A stretch of DNA of 64,000 nucleotides, taken from the NCBI GenBank assembly GCA_021234155.1, contig JAJEKV010000062.1:8695408-8759407 (forward strand). The letters are read 5' to 3'. This document shows, piece by piece, positions 1 to 10,578 of this stretch. Under the pieces are notes generated by a model. It worked only from the letters and a program-made list of their open reading frames with translations, ran no database searches and was not told the DNA's origin. A program made the position numbers and the translations under genes. Source of the stretch: Isoetes taiwanensis (lineage: Eukaryota > Streptophyta > Lycopodiopsida > Isoetales > Isoetaceae). Each line of letters begins with the position of its first letter. Position 1 is the stretch's first letter.

Positions 1-1626
1 CCCTCGCTAAACATACGGGCCCGGTAGTATACGGCGCAGAAATCCCCATCCGCTCGAACCGCATGGGCCCTTCGTCTACCCCGCACTCTGAGGTGACTCT
101 TAGTGCGGGGAGGGAACACGAAGGTGTCTTGCGCGCCCTTCCCCTATGGGCTCCTATAACAGCGGAAGCGATAACACGTCAGAACTAGCATAAAACATAT
201 ACAAATACTACCTCGGAGGGTAGTGCATCGCACATAAACCAATGCAAAGATGATAATCACAAACCATAAAACAGGAGAGCTCCTACCCCGGCTCAGACTC
301 GTAAGGAGGGTGACTGACCGGCTAGGCTTCAAGATAGAGCAGACCGAGTCATGGCAATGGCGAGGGCTGGCATAGAACAATGGCTAGGGTTGACCACTCC
401 ATCCGCCCCTCCTGTGCATACTTTGCAGATGGGCTAGATCAGGCTCTGACAGGACTCTAGCCTTCCGGATACGCAATCCCATGGCATCACCCATCCGGGA
501 CTACTCCGGGTTGCATCTCCCCGGGTCCGATGAGGCAGGAAGGGTTGCATCTCCCCTTCCTGGGTCTAGAGGTGCAGGTGGGGGCTAGAGAATCGTGGCG
601 ACACACGATTCGTGCCGTGAACCCCCAAAGCGAGAGCCAAGCCAACGCTTGCGGCTCGAGAGGCGGGGCAACACCATTGCCCCCGGGAGGTGTCGGACCC
701 ATGCTCGCCCACACCTAAGTGACCGACCATAAGCCTAGCCCACTATGGGATCCCCGAAGCCCCCACTCGCGGGGATCCTCCCTCCACTTTCCCTCCAGCC
801 CCGTTATCCGGTGCTTTGAGTCATATCATAGCCTCAATAGCACGGTGGGCTCCTATGCACTGAGCCGCCAACTAATAGGAACTAAGGGATCTACTCTAGG
901 AGCATACTACATATAGCTCTAGGTCTCTACCCCCTCCCAATACAAGAGGAGCAACATGATCAACCATCATCACATCATCATCACATCATGAGAATAATCA
1001 TAAGAAGAACATCTTAACCTAATCATACAACTAACTAATAGTTAGGGTTCCTTGATTAGGGTTCAAGATGTTGAATATGGGTTCTAGGATGGCTCTACTC
1101 TAGATACAAAATACTAGCACATCCGGAATGCTAATCCCAGATGAGCTATAACAACTACTATCCTACATACCTGCTCTGAAGCTCTCCCTCCGCATCCGGG
1201 TGCCTCCATGGTCTTCAACTCACGTGATCTTTGCTCTTGCTCCAAGAGCGAGTCTACCTCTTTGGGGGCTGCGCACCCGGTCTATGCTACAACAAGCGAT
1301 GTTCAAAGCGGGTTTTGAGCAGTAGGTGAGTCTCTAGGTGCTAGGGCTGGAAAGAGGCCTAGGGTTAGGGTTTAGGCCTATATGAGCTAGGTCCACCTAG
1401 GATGCCACGTGGCACCAATCGGGTGAGTCCTGTGTGGCGGGTGCCCAATAGGTTAAGGCCACGTGGATAATGGTCTAAACCTATGGTTGGCTAAGTTATG
1501 AGAATAACTTGGCCATGCCCCCTAGTGCCACAACTTATGGTATACAAGGCTATGAATGATAGACTTGTATAGTGACGGATCCAGGAATATACGTATTTAT
1601 GGCGTATATTCCCCTGGACCGTCACA
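1..1626 (-). mobile_element. Long LTR, copy A (left end cut by window)
   Basis: This block matches, with gaps, the long terminal repeats at 4624-6180, 34967-36585 and 60616-62227. Shared landmarks are CCATCCGCCCCTCCTGTGCA near 400, a CCGATGAGGCAGG stretch near 527 and GGTCTCTACCCCCT near 922. The right end reads CGTCACA, the inverse of the TGTGACG start seen in the full copies. Its direction equals that of the chromovirus LTR at 60616-62227, so the element reads on the minus strand. The sequence after 1626 has no polypurine tract. It is therefore either a 5' LTR whose element lies left of the window or a solo LTR. No gene is seen in it. Confidence 0.75.
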
Positions 1627-1833
1627 GGTAGGATGTGAAAGCTTACCAAACCCGGCCGAAAAATTGTTGTTTTAGCATAGATAACTTAACCAAACATATC
1701 CATATCATACACTATCAAAAAGATCTCGGAGAGAGCTTTCCAACGCAATAAAAATCATCTCAAACAGAACTCTGGATCAAAAGTTATGATAAGAAATGTG
1801 TTGCCGGCGGGGAAACTACATGCGCCCTTCAAG

Positions 1834-2029
1834 CCCTTCATGTGCCCATTATGCACCACACACATAAAAAGAGGGCTTTTGTTGTGAGCCATTGGTTGTT
1901 GATCATTGAAAAAAAGGCTAAAATCAATGGCCCTTCATGTGCCCATTATGCACCACACGCACAAGAAAAGGGCTTTTGTTGTGAGCCATTGGTTGTTGAC
2001 CATTGAAAAAAAAAGGCTAAAATCAATGG
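1834..2029. repeat. Tandem duplication, units of about 97 and 99 bp
   Basis: Two head-to-tail copies each begin CCCTTCATGTGCCCATTATG and end AAAATCAATGG. The first runs 1834-1930 and the second 1931-2029. They differ at a few bases and in A-run length. They lie in the 1627-2072 stretch between LTR copy A and the Gypsy coding remains. Nothing else is recognised in that stretch. Confidence 0.9.
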
Positions 2030-2072
2030 CTCGGAAATGGTGCACCCTAGATGTACGCATTAGTACATCCAT

Positions 2073-3119
2073 TTGAATACATCACGAAATCATAGGAAAA
2101 CCTTAGTGAAAAGCGTACAAAAACACAAAGAAAACCCCCTGTTATTATGCTACATATTCACTCCACATGGAGTCTTTATGGATCCCAAAAAGATCAACAC
2201 TGTTCTGGAGTGGCAAACACCTTCATTCGTTCGAGATGTTCAGTATTTTCTTGGGTTTGCCAATTTCTATCGGCGTTTCTTTCGGGATTATTCAGAGATT
2301 GCCCGTCCTTTGACATGCCTCACGGTTAAGGACGTGCCATTTGAATGGAGTGTGGAAGCGGAATTTGCTTTCGTTACTCTGAAGTATGCTTTTACCATGG
2401 CGCCAGTTCTTGCTCATGCAGATCCTTTGCGCCCATATGTTGTCGAAGCAGATGCTTCTGATTTCGCTCTTGGTGTGATCCTGTCATAGGAGGGGGATGA
2501 CCATGAATTGCATCCAATCGCCTATCACTCATAGAAGTTTCAGGCTACTGAAATCAACTATCCCATTTATGACAAGGAGTTTGTTGGCAATAGTGGATTC
2601 TTTCGAGGAATGGAGACATTTTCTGGAGGGATCTCCTGATAAGGTCACAGTTTATATAGATCATCAAAATCTATAATATTTTTAGTCTGCTCGAGTGCTC
2701 AACCGTCGCCAAGCCCGGTGGCATATTTAAGTATTATCCCGTATTGATTTCGTGATCAAGTACCGCTCTGGATCCCTCCAAGGGAAGCCTGATGCCTTGT
2801 CTCGACGCTCCTACCTTGAGCCCAAGGTAGGTGATCCTGCATTTGATCAGCAATCACAGGTTATTCTAGGGCCTGATCGGTTCCAGCTTATGGCCCTCAC
2901 TTTGTTCGAGAGGCCTCATGATACGGCCTTGTTGGAGTCTGTTCGAGCATCTTTGTCCTCTGATCTATTGGCTCAATATGTATTCTCACACTTCGGCTCT
3001 ACATCATCTTCTCAGCAAATGCGATCAAACTATAATCATTTTGAGGGGCTTCTTATGTGCCAAACAGTGCTTCTAGGCTTCGAATTCTCCAGGCTTGCCA
3101 TGCTGCACACTTTTGAGTA
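2073..3119 (+). pseudogene. Gypsy reverse transcriptase tail and RNase H, broken
   Basis: The frame from 2073 is homologous from about 2148 onward: residues TPHGVFMDPKKI form the end of the reverse transcriptase connection and DASDFALG starts RNase H. A TAG at 2487-2489 replaces the Gln expected after ALGVILS. Translation past it continues as HPIAYHS with a second TAG. A frameshift follows near 2585, and a later frame gives KYRSGSLQGKPDALSRR (2755-2808), the usual end of RNase H. The remainder to 3119 is the linker toward integrase. This part would copy the RNA and degrade it in the virus-like particle, but it cannot be translated as it stands. Confidence 0.85.
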
Positions 3120-3257
3120 GCCAAGACTCTTGAACTTATTAGTCGAGAGTATTGGTGACCTGGGCTCTGTCGCTCTATCGAAGTTTTTATTCGATCCTGT
3201 GATATATGTTGTCGAGCAAAGGTTCCAAAGCATCTTCCTCATGGCCTTCTTCAGCCA

Positions 3258-3740
3258 GTGCCAGTACCAGATGGACCTTGGAAGAGCATTTCTATAGACT
3301 TTATTACGGAGCTGCCAGTCTCTTGGGATTATGATGCCATCATGGTTGTTGTTGATCATTTCTCTAAGATGGCTCATTTTATTCCTTGCAACATCACCAT
3401 CACCAGTGAGGGAACATCAGATCTTCTTCTTCGTGAAGTAGTCAGACTTCAAGGCTTGTCCGATACTATCGTCAGCGATCGTGGACCACAGTTCATCGTA
3501 GGTTTTTGGAAGCGGCTTTTGAAGTTATTGCATATCGACCGCTCACTAACATCTGATCATTATCCAGAAAGTAATGGGCAGGCAGAGCGCACTAATCAGA
3601 CTCTGGCGCAATATTTAAGGTGCTTTATCAGTTATCAGCAGGATGATTGGGTCGATTATCTTCCATTAGCTGAGTTTGCCTATAATAACTCAGTACACAC
3701 TTCCACTGGCCAGACTTTGTTCTTTCTGAACTCTGGTTAG
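3258..3740 (+). pseudogene. Gypsy integrase core
   Basis: The 160-codon frame contains the three acidic residues of the retroviral integrase fold: Asp in ISIDFITELP, Asp in TIVSDRGPQF and Glu in NGQAERTNQ. The catalytic core would therefore be complete. A TAG at 3738-3740 follows NSG, where related proteins continue with a Tyr/His-Pro segment, and the rest is in another frame from 3746. The upstream zinc-binding HHCC region is disrupted. Enzyme role: insertion of the retrotransposon cDNA into the chromosome. Confidence 0.88.
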
Positions 3741-3745
3741 CATCC

Positions 3746-4309
3746 TTGTTGGTCCTTAGTGTCGCTGGCGGTGACTCGGTCAATCCTAGTGCCGAGTCTC
3801 GACTTGCGAAACTCCAGGCTCTTCAATCGGATCTTCAGCATCATCTTCACCGAGCACAGGAACGTTATTGGCATTATGTCGATTTGCATCGGCAGCAAGC
3901 TCCTAAATTTCACGTTGGTGATCTTGTCTGGCTTCTTCTTAGGGACCTCCCTACCTCACGTCCCTGCAACAAGCTTGACTATCGTCGCCTTGGTCCTTAC
4001 CGGATCACGGCTCAGATCAGCAATGTGGCATTTCGGCTCGAGCTCCCTCTAACTGTTTGGCTTCACGCAATATTTCATGTTTCTCTATTGGAGCCCTACA
4101 CAGTCAATACTTTCCCGGATCGCATTCCTCCGCCGCCACCACTAGTAGAAATTGATGATCATGGGGAGTTCGAGGTTCGAAAGATTCTGGACTCCAAGTT
4201 TCTTCGTCGAGGATTGTATTACTTTGTTGATTGGGAAGCTTACTCGCCAAGTGATAGAACCTGGGAACCTGCCGAGAATCTGACTAATAAAATTGCGGAG
4301 TTTCACTGA
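3746..4309 (+). pseudogene. Integrase C-terminal region with chromodomain
   Basis: This frame continues the integrase after a frameshift. Residues about 60-125 match the GPY/F module (KLDYRRLGPYRI, then FHVSLLEPY). The last 50 residues form a chromodomain: FEVRKILDSK, then YYFVDWEAYSPSDRTWEPAENL. The Tyr and Trp residues of the usual aromatic cage are present. Chromodomains of this class direct insertion toward histone-marked chromatin (family knowledge). The stop at 4307-4309 is followed by an Arg-rich tail up to the polypurine tract, so the original protein may have been slightly longer. Confidence 0.88.
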
Positions 4310-4372
4310 CGTTACCCGGATAAGCTAAGCTTGAGTACTCCGGCCCCAGCTTCGAGGACTCGTCGCCGTCGT

Positions 4373-4385
4373 AGGAGGGGGATGG
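4373..4385 (+). promoter_or_regulatory. Polypurine tract of the Gypsy element
   Basis: AGGAGGGGGATGG lies directly before TGTGACGACC, the start of the 3' LTR. This is the normal position of the primer for plus-strand DNA synthesis. Confidence 0.8.
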
Positions 4386-6460
4386 TGTGACGACCATACA
4401 GATATTCATATCATACGAACATTATACTCATATGTACAAAACATAGTCGTCACACGGATGCAAAAGGGTAGTTGCACAAGACGTAGTTTGAACTCACCTT
4501 CTAGTTGCGAGTCACACACTTTTGGCAAGTGCGCTACCAATATTTGTTAAAGACATTCCTTCAAGTCTTTCTCCTATGCAGACTGTTTTCAGAAGGTTCT
4601 AGAATATTTTAGAACCTATATGATGTGATGTTCCACGTATTTATATGCCTTTTTAAGTATAATATATGACACGCCACTATGAATAATTAATGGCACACTA
4701 ATTATTCACAAGTTAAGGTTAGCTTTGTTAATCATTAATTATTAAGGTGGAAACCTAACCTTAAACCCTAATTCGAATTTAGGGCTTAACCTAATATTAA
4801 AAGGGGTTGAAATATTAAATTAGTTAATATTAACCAATCTAGAGTTGCCACCTGGTCCAAATCGATTGGGCAAGGGAGAGTTGCTAACTTGGGATGGGGT
4901 TTTACAACCCCATTTGGGGGAGGTTGGTGGAGGAGCTGTTGTTCAACCCTGTTCCAGCCAGAAGGATAGAGAACCAGAGAGATAGTGAATCTATGATCCC
5001 GCTTAGTATGTAGATAGATTGGATTCCTAGATAGTCATAGGACTAACCCTTGTATGCTCAGAAAGTAGCTAGGATTAACCCTTGTATGAATAGATGTATG
5101 GTTAATCTCTATTTTATGTTCTATTCGAAGCTATGGATGGATGGATGGATGTATAATGATAGTTCTCTTTCTGTTCCTCCTGTGTTGTATGGGTAAAAAG
5201 GGGGTAGAGACCTAAAGGCCATCTAGAAGTAGAGATGTTCCTAGTTAGAACCCTTAAAATCCAGTAAATGCAGCCTGTGCACAAGAGCCAACCTAGCTGT
5301 GGATGCTATGATGTGGTTAAACACCAAACAACGGACACAATTGGTGAAGTGGGGGCGGAGCCTTGCTGAGCGTGGCTACTGGGGCTCCTACAGTGTGCTG
5401 GACTTATAGTCGGTCACTACGTGTGGGCCGGGTATGGGTCTGACACCTTCTGGGTCACAGGATATGGCCTTTATGGACGTCCTCGGCTTTGCGTAAATTT
5501 AGAGGGGTAAGTCAGGTACGGATACGGGTGTTGTAGGTGTGGCAGGTATCCTCTAGCGCACCCATGGAATCGTTGTGATCCGGGAGGGGAAGCTTCTCTG
5601 ACCTACCTCATGGGATCGGGGAGATGTAACCTGGAGTAGTCCCATAGGGTGATTCCTTAGGATTGCGTCTCCGGAGGGCTACAAGCACGTCATAGCATGT
5701 TTCAGTTCAGCCTATCTGCAAAGTGTGCACAGGAGGGGCGGATGGAGTGGACTACCATAGTCATTGTCGTATGCCAGCCAATGCCATGTTATACTCCCGT
5801 CTGCTGATATCTTGAGGCCTTGACTGTCATCGACCCCCATGAGTCTGAGCCCAGAGTAGAGCCCTTATTTATGGTGTATTTCCTTTGTTACTTTTGTATT
5901 CTATTATTAGTTGTATTGATGATGATGGGCCACCCTTCGTGGTGGTATATTATTTATTAGTATTGTTGCCAAGTGCTAACATGTAGTACGCTTCCGCTAC
6001 ATAGGATTCCCCTAGAAGGCGTGGAACGAATGACACCTCCGTGTCAGACACTTGGCCCTCACAGGTGGTTCGAGTCAGACGGAGGGCCTTTCCATGGTGA
6101 TGGACTCGCCATGGGGGGAGGGAGGGGGGGTCCCTGTATTTATACGATGGGAGCATCATATGGATTCGGGGAGCTTCACATATGCATGTGCGACACTTGG
6201 CATGATCTCATCCATTGGAGTGGTGCGATCCTGATCGTTGGTCTAGATATATAAGGAGGCATCTCCTTCTTGTTGAACCATTCCGGTTCAACGCCAGTCT
6301 TGAGCTTCTAGGCATCTATCTGCGTTCCTGCTTGCTTTCGGGCCATTGTAGTCTTGATCCCTGTTCATATATCAGATTCTTTGCCAATCTTGGCGTATTT
6401 CTTCTGTATTTCTGGCGTATTTTCCACATATTTTCCTTGTTTTCGCGTAGGTTCATGACA
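4386..6460 (+). repeat. 3' LTR of the Gypsy element, split by a solo LTR
   Basis: The LTR starts TGTGACGACC at 4386 and continues to 4623. After the solo LTR (4624-6180) it resumes at 6181, contains a TATA-like GATATATAAGG at about 6246, and appears to end TTCATGACA at 6460. The two parts total roughly 515 bp. The right end is set only from the TG...CA rule and the TGTGAC/TGACA symmetry, because no second LTR copy is available for comparison. Confidence 0.5.
4624..6180 (+). mobile_element. Solo LTR, copy B, with target duplication
   Basis: The block begins TGTGATGTTCC and ends GAGCTTCACA. It aligns in reverse orientation with LTR copies A, C and D: the stretch at 6085-6180 mirrors 60616-60715, and 5700-5740 mirrors the CCATCCGCCCCTCC segment. 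It is flanked by TATGA (4619-4623) and TATGC (6181-6185), a 4-of-5 match to a 5-bp target duplication. No internal domain is present, so it is best explained as a solo LTR left by recombination between the two LTRs of a full element. Confidence 0.78.
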
Positions 6461-8345
6461 GACGTTTGAAGCTATCACGGAGCACTATGCTGAGTTGGCC
6501 CCGCCTAACCAGTTGCTCCATGTGATGTTGCACACGACTTCCATTGGAATACTTGAATCATATCTTTAGGAGGTGATGAATATACACACTCAGTACTTGT
6601 GTCTTTCAACACTCCATTGACATCATGTACGATTTTATAGTTTATCAGCATGTTTGTGATTGCTAATGTTTAACCCTCAAAAACACTTTGGGGCATGGAT
6701 TTTTTAATTTTGGACAGTAATACATCTGATGTGTTCGTTGCTTGGGTCTATAGGCCTAATAACCTTCTTCGCCTTTTTTATTTTGTAAGATGGCAGTATG
6801 CTTTGCATCTAAAGATCATAAGAAGATTTACCTCGAGGTCATTCCTTGACCAAGCCTTCCTTTTAAGCTTTAGATCTATTTAAAATAGAACTAACTTTTA
6901 CAGCTAAAATGACCATTATTGAGCAAGTTGTTTGATTTCTTACAGATGGAAAGAAACAAAAAGCAACATAGATACACAGTTTCAATTTCAGACAACGTTG
7001 CATCTGTCTTTTCATTATATTGTGGGCATTGTTAGCATCATCCTACTGCTGCATTGGCAATATGAATTTCTAATTAAGCCATCAGGTTAAGTAGAAATAT
7101 TGTCTACGTCTTAAAATTTCAAAGTTATGCCATTTGCTCCTAATGCGTATATGTACAGATTTTGTTTGCCCCATTATTTCCTGAAGGTGCTATTAAATTC
7201 CTATTGTTTTGTCTTCACCTGCAGATTGTTGAATCTAAGTGTCATTTAAGCATTGTAACTTTTGAACTCAATAAGGTATGATCTGATGTGGCTCCTTTGC
7301 TTGCTTTCTTCCGTCTTTAATTTCATTGCCTTAGTGTTCCATAGACTAGGTGCATCTATGTCTGATTGGTGTAGATTTGAAATATGGTAGTTCTCATGGT
7401 CTTAATATTTCTCAATTATGCTTAAACCTTCAGGGTAAATATTCGTGCCAAAGCTGTAGTTTGAGGAACTTAGAACCTTTGGAATTTCAAACGCATATCA
7501 TTTATCATTGACGTCTACAAGTATAGATAAATAAACTTGTCATTCATCATAGCAGCAATATATACAATGTGTTTCGTGGAAAATCTGGGTGGGGAGTTGA
7601 CCATAGGCTTATGCTGCTAGGATCACTGGTGCTTATCTGTTGTTTCACACTCTCCTTGTTCTTATCTACTATACCGGTGGAAAGAATATACCTGCTCACA
7701 TTACATCTTTTGGCTGGCTAGTCTTCTTTATTGATCAGGTACAATTCTACACACAGTTGGATAATTTACGCTTATATGAAGTTCATGTTTTCAGTTTTAT
7801 ATTTTACTCCTAAAGAGAAAGGTTTAGCTTATAATTTCTTTCGTATATTTATGATCAAGTGCTTTGTTTATTATGGTTTGAGTTTTCTTTCAAGTGTTTA
7901 TGATTAAGTGCTTTGTTTATTATGGTTTGAATTACTTATTGCTAAAGTAGCTTTTTAAGCACTTTGAGTCTTTGTTGTCACGAATTAACATATTTGGAGG
8001 TCATAACATCGAGCTCCCTACAAAGTTGAAATAAAAAACTATGTGAAAGCAAGAGTAAGGTAGTTGCGACCACTTCTTTACAGGATATCCCCCGACCCCC
8101 TTCCATTCAAGTTTTCCAACCCTAGTAAGAAATGGTCGCCAACGACCTCGAGGATGGCTCGAAGAAAAAAATTGGTGAAGCCATATGTAATGCGCATTAA
8201 CTCCATGGCATGTAGGAGAAATTGGGGAAAGACATGGAAAGTAGTACCTTTTAATTGTTAAAATAGGTGTGCCGATCGTGGACTAGCAACTCCTGAAGAA
8301 AATAGTCTTTGCAAATCAAAGGCACCCATAGGATGTTAGTACCAA
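6461..8345 (+). other. Unassigned stretch with exon-like traces of a membrane protein
   Basis: There is no long reading frame. Two short segments look like exons. One is 7225-7275 (17 codons, IVESKCHLSIVTFELNK), set between CTGCAG and GTATGA. The other is 7621-7738 (one base plus 39 codons, open throughout), between CTGCTAG and GTACAA. The second includes the hydrophobic run AYLLFHTLLVLIYY and GWLVFFIDQ. I do not recognise the protein. A second frame is also open across much of 7560-7730, so this could be chance. It may be a gene remnant on the plus strand. Confidence 0.25.
7848..7937. repeat. Direct repeat, 50-bp period
   Basis: TTTATGATCAAGTGCTTTGT at 7848 recurs as TTTATGATTAAGTGCTTTGT at 7898. 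Both copies continue TTATTATGGTTTGA. Confidence 0.85.
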
Positions 8346-8375
8346 CTAGTAAATGTGTGCCCGGCATTGCCGGGC
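8346..8375 (-). mobile_element. Helitron-like 3' terminus
   Basis: Read on the minus strand, the sequence has a GC-rich hairpin (GCCCGGCAATGCCGGGC, 8375-8359), a short AT-rich spacer, and then CTAG followed by T at 8345. Helitron transposons end in such a hairpin followed by CTRR and insert next to a T. The element would extend to the right of 8346. I could not find its 5' TC end or any Rep/helicase coding sequence, so any element here would be non-autonomous. Confidence 0.4.
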
Positions 8376-9117
8376 TAATGTCCTGGCTTATATTTTTACT
8401 TGGCATATAATGTCCATATATCTGCAACTCCTGTGAACATCACAGGTTGATGCTTGCAAGAATGGACATGATTTGCATATGTATATTTTTGTTGTCGAAA
8501 TTGTCTAGTGACAGTATCATCAATGTATTAACTTTGCGGTTAAAGGATGGATTTTCAAAGTAAATGGGTGCACGGCATTGTTGCACATAGTAGGGGCATC
8601 TTCAATCTTAAATTGATTCTTAAAGGAGTTGCTACCATTCATGACTCGAGAATAACAATACATCGAGACGAACAAACATACAGTTTGCACGCATAAGTAG
8701 GCGCATGTAGTTTCGTAGACCTTGTGCCAAGAAGGAAGTAAAAGTCCAAGAATAATGCACTCATTTGTAAGTAACCAATTGTGCCATTATTTTTCTATTA
8801 ACATGAGTGTTCAATAATGATGCTTCGACAATGAGGGCAAATTCATGTTAACAATCTGAAAAAGCATTTGTTAGTTTCTTTTGTATTGACTACATTAATA
8901 ATAACTAATTGGATAACCAATGCTAAATTGAAAAATTGTCTCCTCTTTATGCACTTTAATTGTGTTGCATGTAATTTGATGTAACAACGATGTACCAACT
9001 GACTGGCCAGAGGTACATTTATATAGGGCTTCTGTATAAGAATAGAATAGAATAGAATAGAGCGGGCACATATGTTGCAATTAAGAGGTCTGAAGTTCAA
9101 TAATGTTGATTATTGGT
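8376..9117. other. No gene seen
   Basis: AT-rich sequence with only short chance frames. It holds an (AATAG)n run near 9040-9060. It could be the body of the Helitron whose end lies at 8346. Confidence 0.5.
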
Positions 9118-9356
9118 CCCGGGGGATTCACCTTTGACCAGCGTATAACCCATGAGAGTTCAACGGAGGGGTGTTTTTTGGACCATTTGCTTACGTATAC
9201 TTAGGGGTTAGGGGTGTTTTTAAACACTGATTTGGAGCAATATCTATACACAAAGCGGTCAAATTGCCTTTTAAAATTGCGTATACAATGGGGGTTTTTT
9301 GCTACCCTTCGAACGCAGATGCCATACCCCCCTTATGTATAAGTGCACCCCCCGGG
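9118..9356. mobile_element. MITE, 239 bp, 8-bp target duplication (hAT-like)
   Basis: The element begins CCCGGGGGATTCACCTT and its other end, reverse-complemented, reads CCCGGGGGGTGCACTTA. TTATTGGT occurs immediately on both sides (9110-9117 and 9357-9364). An exact 8-bp duplication is the hallmark of hAT transposition, although the CCCGGG ends are not typical hAT ends. No coding sequence fits inside. The class assignment is inference; the insertion boundaries are seen directly. Confidence 0.8.
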
Positions 9357-9364
9357 TTATTGGT

Positions 9365-10530
9365 CTTCATATTAGGTTAACTTCTTAGCAAAAACACCAA
9401 AGTTTGCACCCTTTGTTGGCCAATAAATATGCACAGACTTGTGTGTCCATACTTAGAATCAAGCTGATAAATAGAATTAAAAGACAACCCTATATAAGGG
9501 AGATATGCATGAACCAGATGGAATACTAAGGAGAGTAATGTACATGTAACGGAATTAGACTCTATATCAGGAGTATAATGTTTATGAGGCATTTACCACA
9601 CTTGCATCTGCTTCCAGTATTGCTACATAGTAGCCAGTTGATGTACATATGTCTATCGAGACTCAAAGCAAGACAATTCTTCTAAAGTCCGTTTGTTAAT
9701 TGCAGCTTTGTTTAGACCTCCGAAACCGCGACCAGAGCCGCGTGTCAAAAATACTTGGCCTACTTCTTTCACCTATCGTTATGTACAGAAACAGTCTTGC
9801 TGTTAAAGTCTACAACACATATACGTAGCAGAACAATATATCTACATGTCCAATTAAAATGCAAAATTTTATAAATCGGTGGCTCTGTGTTTGAGGAAAC
9901 AACAACTTCCCCCTATGCTGAGGCTGAGTTGGAATTTGCTGCACATTTATGCATCATCTTGGAGCAGAAATAAATTATACAAATAAATTTTGGACTCCAG
10001 AACTAATCACATATGAGTGACAATCACATATAAGCACTAAACTAAGGAAGTTACCCATCAATAGAGTTGAGAGAGGATGATTTTGAAGTGGAATAACTTA
10101 GCAATTAGTGAGCTACTCTCATATCTGCACTATTCTTAAAAAGAGAAAATTTTGCACTGTGCATGTGTGACAGGAATAAAAATGCATCCAACATTTTTAC
10201 CTTCTGTCATGCTACATGAATTTCCTTGTGTCTTTCTGTTTGCTTGCCACCATGTTCTGCAATGGATGGTCCATGTAATCTCTGGAGATCCTGTAATTAG
10301 CATGCCAAATAATAATAGTGCTTAAAGGACGGACCTTACTTTGTGGAAGGACACCTATCAAAATGATATTCAGCCTTTTCTATCTCTAGGTTGTTGTAGC
10401 CTTCAACCACTTTAGATAATGTTTCAAGGAATTAGGCAATAACAATGATACAAACCTTAGAAGTTCAGCAAGTATGCATAGTAGAATATAGAATAACAAT
10501 AGCTCCAAATATATGCAAAATTTTACCTGC
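9365..10530. other. No gene seen
   Basis: AT-rich DNA without a convincing reading frame, splice pattern or repeat boundary. Confidence 0.5.
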
Positions 10531-10578
10531 GAAGGAAGGAAGGAGGGAGGGAGGGAGGGAGGGAGGGAGGAAGGAAGG
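10531..10578. repeat. Simple repeat (GAAGG/GAGG)n
   Basis: A run of GAAGG and GAGG units sits exactly at the 3' end of the LINE fragment that follows, read on the minus strand. LINE copies often end in a short tandem tail, so it may have arisen with the insertion. Confidence 0.9.

Larger units (their letters stand above)
2073..6460 (+). mobile_element. Degenerate Ty3/Gypsy chromovirus, 5'-truncated, fungal-type (Tcn1-like)
   Basis: Order on the plus strand: end of reverse transcriptase and RNase H, integrase, chromodomain, polypurine tract, 3' LTR. Gag, protease and most of the reverse transcriptase are absent, as is any 5' LTR. The RNase H flank reads FLGFANFYRRF and DASDFALG, typical of Tf1/sushi-type rather than common plant chromoviruses. 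Tcn1-like elements of this type have been reported in mosses (family knowledge). The 3' LTR is split by a solo LTR at 4624-6180. Stops and frameshifts break every domain, so it is inactive. Confidence 0.85.

Noticed and set aside
487-916. Short frames in the first kilobase
   Set aside because: They lie within an LTR; the matching LTR copies elsewhere do not keep these frames.
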